NCBI GenBank assembly: GCA_016209995.1 | Contig: JACQVC010000113.1 | Location: 1 to 6,040 of the forward strand | Direction of reading: 5' to 3' | DNA length: 6,040 bases | From: Gemmatimonadota bacterium | GTDB lineage: Bacteria; Gemmatimonadota; Gemmatimonadetes; Longimicrobiales; Gaopeijiaceae | Program-made: the position numbers and the translations under genes | Shown: positions 1 to 5,026 of the stretch, piece after piece | Numbering within the stretch: the first letter of the stretch is position 1 | How the letters are laid out: each line of letters starts with the position of its first letter | The notes under the pieces: generated by a model | What the model was told of the DNA's origin: nothing | What the model saw: only the letters and a program-made list of their open reading frames with translations | The model's database searches: none

Positions 1-473
1 ACCGTCGCCGCGGTCTCGAGCGCCGTCATCATCGCGGGCGACCGCGCGATGATCTCGCCGTAGCGGCGATCGGCGCTGACCTCCTGGCGGAGTCGCCCCA
101 CCTCGCGGCGCAGCGCCTCGCGCTCGACGGCTTTCTGCACGGTGAGCAGCAACACGTCGGCGCCGAAGGGCTTGGGCAGATAGTCGTACGCGCCCCGCTT
201 CATGGCGGCAATCGCGAGGTCCGTGCTGCCGTACGCCGTTGTCATGACGACGAGCGCCTCACCACCTTCAGCCCGGTAGCGCTCGAGGAAGGTCATGCCA
301 TCGGTGCCGGGCATACGCACGTCACAGAGAATGATGTCCGGTTTTTCCGTCAGCGCCTTGCGCAGACCCTCGTCCGCCTGCGCCGCGGCACTCACGGCAT
401 AGCCGGCATCACCCAGGATGAGGCCGACGGTCTTGCGCTGGCCGGGATCGTCGTCGATGACCAGGATCCTCAT
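1..473 (-). CDS. NtrC-family sigma-54-dependent response regulator, partial (C-terminus outside window)
   Basis: About 157 residues are visible, starting MRILVIDDDPGQRKTVGLIL. They form a complete CheY-like receiver domain (about 1-120): acidic pocket D7-D9, phosphoacceptor D51 in LCDVRMPGTDG, conserved T78/T79 and K101 in the LPKPF motif. A linker follows (about 115-140), then EIIARSPAMM, which matches the conserved entry to the AAA+ sigma-54-interacting domain of NtrC-family activators. The ATPase and the DNA-binding domain lie beyond position 1. The ATG (473-471) overlaps the kinase stop as ATGA, and a GAGGAG Shine-Dalgarno at 478-483 lies 4 nt upstream, so the two genes are translationally coupled. 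The cognate kinase is the gene immediately upstream. Known for the family: the phosphorylated regulator hexamerises and remodels sigma-54 RNA polymerase. Inferred: it acts at the two sigma-54-like promoters in this window, making it PilR-like in role. Because the C-terminus is not visible, the HTH domain and the GAFTGA loop cannot be checked. Confidence 0.93.
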   Translation of the reverse strand, partial: MRILVIDDDPGQRKTVGLILGDAGYAVSAAAQADEGLRKALTEKPDIILCDVRMPGTDGMTFLERYRAEGGEALVVMTTAYGSTDLAIAAMKRGAYDYLPKPFGADVLLLTVQKAVEREALRREVGRLRQEVSADRRYGEIIARSPAMMTALETAAT

Positions 474-1801
474 CGGACTCCTCGGGCGACGGTTGTGTCC
501 GCAGCGGGCGACTCTGATGGCGAGGCGGTCTCACCCTGTTCTGCGTCGGCGGCCGGCAGCAGGATCGTGAACGAGGTGCCGTCCTTCCCCGCCGAGCGCA
601 CACGAATCGTACCGCCCATGCCGTCCACGAGCCCGGCGCACACGGCTAATCCGAGGCCGGTCCCCTTGCCCGGCTCCTTGGTCGTCAGGAACGGCTCGAA
701 GATACGATCGAGCAGATCCTTCGGGATGCCGGGACCGTTGTCGGCCACGACGAGCTTCACGATGCGCGCTCCTTCGGGGAACGGATCCTCACGCGGGAAC
801 TCGGTGCGGAAGTGAAAGCGGCGCCGATGCGAGTAGTCCACGCCCGGCGGGTCGTCCTGACGGCGAAACGGCACCCAGGTCTGCTTGTGCAGCGTTGCCG
901 ACGCATGTAGAACGATGCGCGGCTCCGGCGTGCCTTCCAGCGCATCGACGGCATTGAGCATCAGGTTGACCAGGACTTGCTCGAGCTGATGCGGATCCGC
1001 GCGCACCCAGGGAGGCGAATCCGCGAACTCCTCGCGGATCTCGATTCCCTCGAGCTTGCCCTGGTCCTCGAGGAGCGCGCGGCTGCTGCGGATGAGGTCG
1101 CACACCTGCACGAGCCGGGGCTGCGCATCGCGGGGGCGGGCGAAGTCCAGCAGTCCGCGCACGATGCGGTCGATGCGGCCGGCCTCGTGCGCGATCGAGG
1201 TGAGTAGCTCGGTTTCAGCGCCGTCGCGCCGCGCCCGGGACTTGGCCACGTCGACGTAGCCGATCACGGCGCCCAAAGGGTTGCCGATCTCATGGGCGAT
1301 CCCGGCAGCCAAGCGACCGACGGACGCCAGCTTCTCCGCCCTCACGATCTGGTCTCTTGCCTCGGTGAGCTCGCGGTTCGTCTCGCTGAGCGAACGAACG
1401 TTCTCAGCCAGAAGCGCCTGGTCACGAATCAAGCGCTCGGCCATCGCGTTCACGCTCGCGGCCAGGCGGCCGAACTCCCGGCTCGGCGCCGGGCCGACGC
1501 GGTGGGCGTAATCGCCTTCCGCAATACGCTCCGTATCCTGCACCATCGCGTCAATGGGTCGCAGCACCGTGCGATCCAGAAGTGAACGACCAAAGGAGAA
1601 GAGGACGGCCAGATCCCCGATGAGTAGGACCAGGATATACCCGATCGCCTCACGAGGACTCTCCAGAATCGGCAGCACAACCAGAAGCCCGACGGTGGCG
1701 AACAGCACCGCCGCCGCGAAAAGGATCGCCAGCGAGACGAAGAGGTCCCGGCGTATCGTCGTCCGCGACCTCACCGCGTGCCCGGGTTCGGTAGTGGACA
1801 T
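470..1801 (-). CDS. Two-TM HAMP sensor histidine kinase, NtrB/PilS-like
   Basis: A 443-residue membrane histidine kinase. Two hydrophobic helices (about 20-46 and 53-71) are separated by only about six residues, so there is no periplasmic sensor domain. A HAMP domain follows (about 73-127, with P82 in LRPID), then a coiled coil (about 127-157). The dimerisation/phosphoacceptor helix carries H170 in GIAHEIGNPLGAVIGY. The catalytic ATPase domain shows an N-box with N279/N283 (VNLMLNAVDAL), a G1 box at 354-359 (DNGPGI), an F-box IFEPF (367-371) and a G2 box GKGTGLGL (378-385). About 42 residues (304-345), rich in Arg, Asp, Pro and aromatics, are inserted between the N-box and G1 box, longer than in typical NtrB-like kinases. 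The Ser/Ala/Thr-rich tail after about 418 looks disordered. It presumably phosphorylates the overlapping regulator. The ATG at 1801 is the only sensible start in the open frame, although no clear Shine-Dalgarno precedes it. A sigma-54-like promoter lies upstream. The pilin neighbours suggest a PilS-like job, but classical PilS has six TM helices and this protein has two. Confidence 0.95.
   Translation of the reverse strand: MSTTEPGHAVRSRTTIRRDLFVSLAILFAAAVLFATVGLLVVLPILESPREAIGYILVLLIGDLAVLFSFGRSLLDRTVLRPIDAMVQDTERIAEGDYAHRVGPAPSREFGRLAASVNAMAERLIRDQALLAENVRSLSETNRELTEARDQIVRAEKLASVGRLAAGIAHEIGNPLGAVIGYVDVAKSRARRDGAETELLTSIAHEAGRIDRIVRGLLDFARPRDAQPRLVQVCDLIRSSRALLEDQGKLEGIEIREEFADSPPWVRADPHQLEQVLVNLMLNAVDALEGTPEPRIVLHASATLHKQTWVPFRRQDDPPGVDYSHRRRFHFRTEFPREDPFPEGARIVKLVVADNGPGIPKDLLDRIFEPFLTTKEPGKGTGLGLAVCAGLVDGMGGTIRVRSAGKDGTSFTILLPAADAEQGETASPSESPAADTTVARGVR
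478..483 (-). promoter_or_regulatory. Shine-Dalgarno of the response regulator
   Basis: GAGGAG on the minus strand lies 4 nt upstream of the ATG at 473, inside the last codons of the histidine kinase. Together with the ATGA stop/start overlap it supports this start and coupled translation of kinase and regulator. Confidence 0.7.
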
Positions 1802-1845
1802 GGTACGACTAAGATGCAGCGTGGAGGCGGAAGGGGACAGTGGGA

Positions 1846-1877
1846 GGAATCAGAGGTTCACAGGCTCAGAGGTTCAG
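1846..1877 (-). repeat. Degenerate 8-bp tandem repeat, minus-oriented array
   Basis: Read on the minus strand, four consecutive 8-mers occur: CTGAACCT, CTGAGCCT, GTGAACCT and CTGATTCC. On the plus strand this appears as the 11-mer TCAGAGGTTCA at 1850-1860 and again at 1866-1876, a period of 16. The array lies in the predicted 5' leader of the kinase transcript and has an oppositely oriented partner at 1933-1948. The function is unknown. Confidence 0.6.
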
Positions 1878-1886
1878 GTGCATGGT

Positions 1887-1902
1887 CGCACAGATTGTGC
1901 CA
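1887..1902 (-). promoter_or_regulatory. Candidate sigma-54 promoter for the kinase/regulator operon
   Basis: The minus strand reads TGGCACAATCTGTGCG. It has a perfect -24 element (TGGCAC), exact GG-N10-GC spacing, and GTGC where the -12 consensus has TTGC. Transcription would start near 1876, about 75 nt before the kinase ATG. The downstream regulator belongs to the sigma-54 activator class, so positive autoregulation is plausible. Caution: the core also forms a small dyad (GCACA-GAT-TGTGC, 1888-1900), so it could instead be a protein-binding site. Confidence 0.5.
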
Positions 1903-1932
1903 CTATCCGTAACTAGATCTGGCCTTGCCGGA

Positions 1933-1948
1933 CTGATCCTCTGAGCCG
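1933..1948 (+). repeat. Oppositely oriented partner of the 8-bp repeat array
   Basis: The plus strand reads CTGATCCT then CTGAGCCG, the same octamer family as the minus-oriented array at 1846-1877. CCTCTGAGCC (1938-1947) is a perfect 10-bp inverted match to GGCTCAGAGG (1863-1872), with 65 bp between them. It lies just after the second pilin stop. A long-range stem that insulates or terminates the pilin transcript is possible but unproven. Confidence 0.5.
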
Positions 1949-1955
1949 CTGTTGG

Positions 1956-2345
1956 CTACTTCGTGCACTCCACGCGCCCCGCGACGGTCGCGGGCGATCC
2001 ACCGGCCGCGCTCGCACTCCCGTAAAAGATCCCGCACTGCTCACCTGCGACTCCCTGATGCGTGGCCGTGGCCGCCCAGCCGGAGGTGGTGGACTCGTTG
2101 ATCGTGATCGTCACGCCTTCGGTTGCGGTGACATTCAGGGCACTCAAAACCGAGCTGTAGGAGTAGGTCCCCGTATAATACGTCTCCTGCTGCGACGCCA
2201 GGTTCTTCAGATCCGATTTCGTCGCCGCGAGATACGAGCGCTCGCGCGTGACGTTGAGCTTGGGGATCGCGATGACCGCAAGGATCCCGAGCACCACCAT
2301 CACGATCAGCAGCTCGATCAGTGTGAACCCGCGTTCCCTGCGCAT
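1956..2345 (-). CDS. Type IV prepilin, second of a paralogous pair
   Basis: A 129-residue class IVa-type prepilin. The short basic leader MRRERG is followed by the prepilin peptidase site G^F and the hydrophobic assembly helix FTLIELLIVMVVLGILAVIA. The mature protein is about 123 residues, has E5 and is expected to be N-methylated at F1. The globular part is Ser/Thr-rich and carries two cysteines (mature C98 and C121) that likely form the C-terminal disulfide loop typical of pilins. It aligns along its whole length with the upstream pilin: SDLKNLA, QQE-YY, TTSGW, TH, CxIxYGSA and VEC all line up. It differs in having L24 rather than F24 and in the 60-80 region. The ATG at 2345 is supported by a GAGG Shine-Dalgarno (2353-2356), 7 nt upstream. 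It lies 117 bp after the first pilin, probably co-transcribed through a hairpin-rich spacer. It could be a minor pilin or an alternative major pilin. Confidence 0.93.
   Translation of the reverse strand: MRRERGFTLIELLIVMVVLGILAVIAIPKLNVTRERSYLAATKSDLKNLASQQETYYTGTYSYSSVLSALNVTATEGVTITINESTTSGWAATATHQGVAGEQCGIFYGSASAAGGSPATVAGRVECTK
1978..1994. promoter_or_regulatory. 17-bp interrupted palindrome, possible activator site
   Basis: CCCGCGAC-G-GTCGCGGG, perfect 8-bp arms around one base. It lies in the last codons of the second pilin, about 100-120 bp upstream of the predicted kinase transcription start. That is the usual place for an enhancer-type site bound by NtrC-family activators. The loop is too short for a comfortable RNA hairpin. 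GC-rich coding sequence makes chance occurrence possible. Confidence 0.25.
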
Positions 2346-2390
2346 CGGAATGCCTCGTGAGTTTCTCGTGCCGCCGGCCCCTCAAACCAA

Positions 2391-2425
2391 GGAGCGTGGC
2401 CCGGTGTGCACACGGGCCACGCTCC
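2391..2425 (-). repeat. 13-bp perfect stem-loop between the two pilin genes
   Basis: GGAGCGTGGCCCG (2391-2403) is perfectly complementary to 2413-2425, with a 9-nt loop. On the transcribed strand the stem is followed by TTGGTTTG, only weakly U-rich, so it is at best a leaky terminator. It could equally be a 3' stabiliser of the first pilin message that lowers expression of the second pilin. Confidence 0.75.
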
Positions 2426-2435
2426 ACGAGGGCGA

Positions 2436-2462
2436 GCAGCCCCCTGTAGGAGGGTCAGCTGC
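2436..2462 (-). repeat. Second stem-loop abutting the first pilin stop codon
   Basis: GCAGC (2436-2440) pairs with GCTGC (2458-2462). Inside it, CCCT (2442-2445) pairs with AGGG (2451-2454) around a 5-nt loop, leaving a small internal bulge. It begins directly after the TAA stop of the first pilin and, with the stem at 2391-2425, makes a tandem hairpin pair in the intercistronic gap. Confidence 0.5.
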
Positions 2463-2870
2463 TTAGACGTCGCACTCGACTACGCCGGCCTGGGAAACTG
2501 CCGAACCACCCGGAACCGTCGGAGCGGTCGCGCTGCCGTAGTAGATCGCGCAGCCGTGACCGGTGCCGAGACCGGAGTGCGTACTCGTGACCGACCAACC
2601 GCTGGTTGTGGCGGTGATGGTCCCGAGGTTCACGCCGTCGGACGACGAGAACCCGAGGTTCGTCACGCTCGACGAGTAGGTGTAGTTCCCGTCCGCGTAG
2701 TAGATCTCTTGCTGCGTCGCCAGGTTCTTGAGATCCGACTTCAGCGTCGAGTAATACGCCTTCTCACGAGTGGCCGAGAACTTCGGGATCGCGATGGCGG
2801 CCAGAATGCCGATAATCACGACCACGATCAACAGCTCGATCAGCGTGAAGCCCTTCCTGTCCTGCATCAT
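2463..2870 (-). CDS. Type IV prepilin, likely major pilin (PilA-like)
   Basis: A 135-residue class IVa prepilin: leader MMQDRKG, cleavage G^F, then FTLIELLIVVVIIGILAAIA with E5. The mature protein is 128 residues. The early mature part (FSATREKAYYSTLKSDL) resembles the compact Geobacter-type PilA core, followed by a Ser/Thr/Gly-rich domain. Mature C100 and C126 probably close a C-terminal disulfide loop. An ATG at 2891 is also in frame, but AGGAAAGGAG (2888-2879) lies just inside that longer version and 8 nt before the ATG at 2870. The shorter start is therefore preferred and gives a typical 7-residue leader (6 if the second ATG is used). It is first behind a sigma-54 promoter, has a structured leader and is bracketed by hairpins, which suggests the highly expressed subunit. 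No pilus assembly genes (pilB, pilC, pilQ) are visible, so the symbol is left blank. Confidence 0.94.
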   Translation of the reverse strand: MMQDRKGFTLIELLIVVVIIGILAAIAIPKFSATREKAYYSTLKSDLKNLATQQEIYYADGNYTYSSSVTNLGFSSSDGVNLGTITATTSGWSVTSTHSGLGTGHGCAIYYGSATAPTVPGGSAVSQAGVVECDV

Positions 2871-2878
2871 ACCAGAGA

Positions 2879-2885
2879 CTCCTTT
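2879..2885 (-). promoter_or_regulatory. Shine-Dalgarno that fixes the first pilin start
   Basis: AAAGGAG on the minus strand, 8 nt before the ATG at 2870-2868. It falls inside the reading frame of the alternative ATG at 2891, arguing that the upstream ATG is not used. Confidence 0.75.
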
Positions 2886-2910
2886 CCTCATGGGTAACCT
2901 GCCACCTTCA

Positions 2911-2937
2911 CCCCACGCGAACGGTGTTCGCGTGGGG
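2911..2937 (-). repeat. Perfect 12-bp hairpin in the pilin mRNA leader
   Basis: CCCCACGCGAAC (2911-2922) pairs perfectly with GTTCGCGTGGGG (2926-2937) around a 3-nt loop. It lies between the predicted sigma-54 start (near 2964) and the Shine-Dalgarno (2885). No U-tract follows on the transcribed strand, so it is not an intrinsic terminator. A 5' mRNA stabiliser or regulatory structure is more likely. Confidence 0.8.
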
Positions 2938-2951
2938 ACCCCGACTGGGGT
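2938..2951 (-). repeat. Small hairpin stacked on the leader hairpin
   Basis: ACCCC (2938-2942) pairs with GGGGT (2947-2951) around a 4-nt loop, immediately next to the 12-bp hairpin. Its G-run could alternatively pair with the C-run at 2911-2914, so two competing folds of the leader are conceivable. Confidence 0.45.
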
Positions 2952-2974
2952 ACTTCGGACCGCAGGCCCTTAGT

Positions 2975-2990
2975 CGCAAGAGCGGTTCCA
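2975..2990 (-). promoter_or_regulatory. Sigma-54 promoter of the pilin genes
   Basis: The minus strand reads TGGAACCGCTCTTGCG. The -24 element TGGAAC differs at one position from TGGCAC, the -12 element TTGC is intact, and GG-N10-GC spacing is exact. Transcription is predicted to start near 2964, giving a leader of about 94 nt before the ATG at 2870. Known: pilA in several bacteria is driven by sigma-54 with the NtrC-class activator PilR. An NtrC-class activator is encoded in the same window. Confidence 0.8.
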
Positions 2991-3024
2991 CTTTTGGGGT
3001 GATTCGGTCCAATTCTCTGTTCGG

Positions 3025-3034
3025 TAAGCGCTTA
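3025..3034. promoter_or_regulatory. 10-bp palindrome upstream of the pilin promoter
   Basis: TAAGCGCTTA is a perfect palindrome, about 60-70 bp upstream of the predicted pilin transcription start. It could be half of an activator-binding region. The rest of the 2991-3109 spacer is less GC-rich than the genes and shows no further gene or clear terminator for the upstream TMTC-like operon. Confidence 0.3.
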
Positions 3035-3109
3035 AGGCATACCTAAACGCCTTCCCGCCGACGTCTGGAGGCAGGTCTGGCTCTTGGATTCTGCAAATAT
3101 ATGGCAAAT

Positions 3110-5026
3110 TTACGGAACGGCTGGGGGGGCCGAAACTTGACGGGTCAGCCCCTGAATGGCACGCCTGGCATCGTCGGTGTCAGCCCGTACAGACGCCGAA
3201 TCCAGGGCTGCCGCAGCATCGTCGTTGCGGCCGGTCTGTAGGAGCAGCTCGGCCAGCCAGTACCATTGCTGCCAGTGCTCGCCCTCGCCGTGGCGGATGG
3301 CGAGGCGCCTGTGATCGATCGCCCGGTTGGTGCTGCCCAGCGCGGCATACGTGGTGGCCAGGAGGTGGTGGGCCACGCCGTCGGTGGAGTCGGCGGCGAC
3401 CGCAGCGACGGCGGCAGAGCGCGCCTCCTGCCACCGCCCCTGCCGCGTATAGAGGACGGTGAGCAGAAAGGGGGCGCGGGCCAGCTCGGGCCACTGAGCC
3501 CAGGCGTCGCTCAGCAGCCGTTCCGCCTCGTCGTCCTGGCCGGCGTTGAGCAGGTCGCGGCCCACATCGATGAGGAGGGGGTAGTGGTACCCGAGGATGT
3601 TGAGGGCACGGCCGTACGCAGCCTTTCCTTCGTCGATCCGGTCAAGCTCCATGTAGTACGTCCCCAGAATCCACTGAGCCCGTCCGGATTCCGGGTGCTC
3701 GGCGATCAGGGTCTCCATGACGCTCGCGGTGTCATACCAGGTCGGGTTGCGCGTGATGGTGCGGAAGCCCAGAGCGACGACGGCCGCTGCCAGCGCCCCG
3801 GCAGCGAGGGCCGGCACGCTCCGGTAGACCTGTATGCCCAGCCAGCCGACAGCGAGACAGAAGCCAACGGACGGGAGATACAGAGTGCGCTCGGCCAGGA
3901 GGACGCCGGAAAGGAAGAAGACGTTCGAGACGGGGAGGATCGTCAGTACAAACCACAGGACGCCGACCGCGAGGGTACGCTGTGACGGCGACGCTAACCC
4001 ATTCCCCAGTTGCGTTGGCCTGGAGACCGCAGGCGCCGGCGGCTCGGCACGCCAGGTCAGGTACACAAGGGCCAGGAAGACGGCCGCCTCGAACAAACCG
4101 AGAACCACCTCGAGTGTCGGGCCGAAGACCACCGGGATCACGAGGGGCGCGTAATCGGCCGAGAGGTCAGCGGGAAAGAAGAGCAGCCGCACGTATTGGG
4201 GCCAGACGGAGACGACCGTCCAGAAGCGGTTCGCACCTTCCAGCACATCGGCGCCCAGGGGAGCGAACGGGCGCGCAATGCTACCGAGGACGAGCGCTCG
4301 CCCGGCCAGCAGGGCCGCGGCGACTGCCGCCAGCGCGACGAACAGGACCAGTCGCTTCTTCACGTACGGCAGGGGCTGCCGCCAGTCCATTTCTCCCCCG
4401 GCTGCATCCAGGAGGAGCAGCACGGCCGGCAGCGTGATCGCGCTCTCTTTGGTGAAGCAGGCGGCGGCGTAGAGCGCCGTGATGGCGGCGATGGTCGCGG
4501 GCGTCAGGGCTGTGCGCCGACGGAGGAAGAGCGTGCAGGCCGCGAGGAAGAAGATCGCAGCCAGCAGCTCGGCGATCCCCACGATATTCGCCACGGCCTC
4601 GACGTGCACGGGATGCGCCGCGAAGACGATCGCGCCCGCCACGGCGCCGGCCAGCGGGAGCAGCTCAGCCAGAAACACGAGCACGAGCACGGACGCGGAC
4701 GCGTGCAGGAGCATGTTCACGACGTGGAAACCCGCGGGACGCTCGCCCCAGAGCGCCCACTCGAGTCCGAGCGCCGCGGTCGTCAAGGGGCGCCAGAGTC
4801 CGAGCTCACGACCGAACTCCGGCCAGTAAGGGCGGGCCACGGCGGCGGGGAGCGTGGAAAGCGAGTGGATTGCCTCGTTGTCCAGGATGATGTCCGTGTC
4901 GTCATACGCGAAGCGGTTGCCGATCGAGTTCGCGTAAAGCAGCCCGGCCAGGGCCGCGACCGCGATCAGCGCGGGGCGTCGCTGGGAGAAAATGGAGCGA
5001 ACGGCTCCCGGGATCGCGTGGCTCAC
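3110..5026 (-). CDS. TMTC-like multi-pass membrane protein with C-terminal TPR repeats
   Basis: A 638-residue protein counted from the GTG at 5026. An N-terminal hydrophobic half with many TM helices (to about residue 420) is followed by a soluble TPR region (about 449-613). Landmarks match the TMTC family of GT-C-fold O-mannosyltransferase relatives: FAYDDTDIILDN (D42/D43, the acidic pair of the first luminal or periplasmic loop), LWRPLTT, FHVVNMLLH, HPVHVEAVANIVGIAELL (about 138-155), TKESAITLP (K193/E194) and LLAERTLYLPSVG (E379/R380). Expected role: transfer of a sugar from a lipid-linked donor to Ser/Thr of exported proteins, with the TPRs binding the acceptor or partners. This is inferred from family likeness; the substrate is unknown. 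The GTG start overlaps the upstream gene's TGA as GTGA, indicating coupling. An in-frame ATG at 5137 would overlap the upstream gene by 115 bp and add a Gly/Arg-rich stretch, so it is rejected. The TAA stop lies 239 bp before the first pilin. Confidence 0.88.
   Translation of the reverse strand: MSHAIPGAVRSIFSQRRPALIAVAALAGLLYANSIGNRFAYDDTDIILDNEAIHSLSTLPAAVARPYWPEFGRELGLWRPLTTAALGLEWALWGERPAGFHVVNMLLHASASVLVLVFLAELLPLAGAVAGAIVFAAHPVHVEAVANIVGIAELLAAIFFLAACTLFLRRRTALTPATIAAITALYAAACFTKESAITLPAVLLLLDAAGGEMDWRQPLPYVKKRLVLFVALAAVAAALLAGRALVLGSIARPFAPLGADVLEGANRFWTVVSVWPQYVRLLFFPADLSADYAPLVIPVVFGPTLEVVLGLFEAAVFLALVYLTWRAEPPAPAVSRPTQLGNGLASPSQRTLAVGVLWFVLTILPVSNVFFLSGVLLAERTLYLPSVGFCLAVGWLGIQVYRSVPALAAGALAAAVVALGFRTITRNPTWYDTASVMETLIAEHPESGRAQWILGTYYMELDRIDEGKAAYGRALNILGYHYPLLIDVGRDLLNAGQDDEAERLLSDAWAQWPELARAPFLLTVLYTRQGRWQEARSAAVAAVAADSTDGVAHHLLATTYAALGSTNRAIDHRRLAIRHGEGEHWQQWYWLAELLLQTGRNDDAAAALDSASVRADTDDARRAIQGLTRQVSAPPAVP

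Noticed and set aside
2391..2425. A classical rho-independent terminator
   Set aside because: The stem is excellent, but the downstream sequence is only weakly U-rich and a co-oriented pilin follows closely, so it is listed as a stem-loop rather than a terminator.
2871..2891. ATG at 2891 as the first pilin start
   Set aside because: The strong Shine-Dalgarno lies downstream of it, and the resulting 14-residue leader is longer than usual for class IVa prepilins.
3040..3109. Intrinsic terminator after the TMTC-like operon
   Set aside because: Only weak imperfect pairing (for example AAGGC with GCCTT at 3034-3053) and no stem followed by a U-tract on the transcribed strand.
3266..3985. Plus-strand open frame of about 239 codons
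   Set aside because: Antisense shadow of the TPR half of the TMTC-like gene, with no recognisable domain and no convincing ribosome-binding site.
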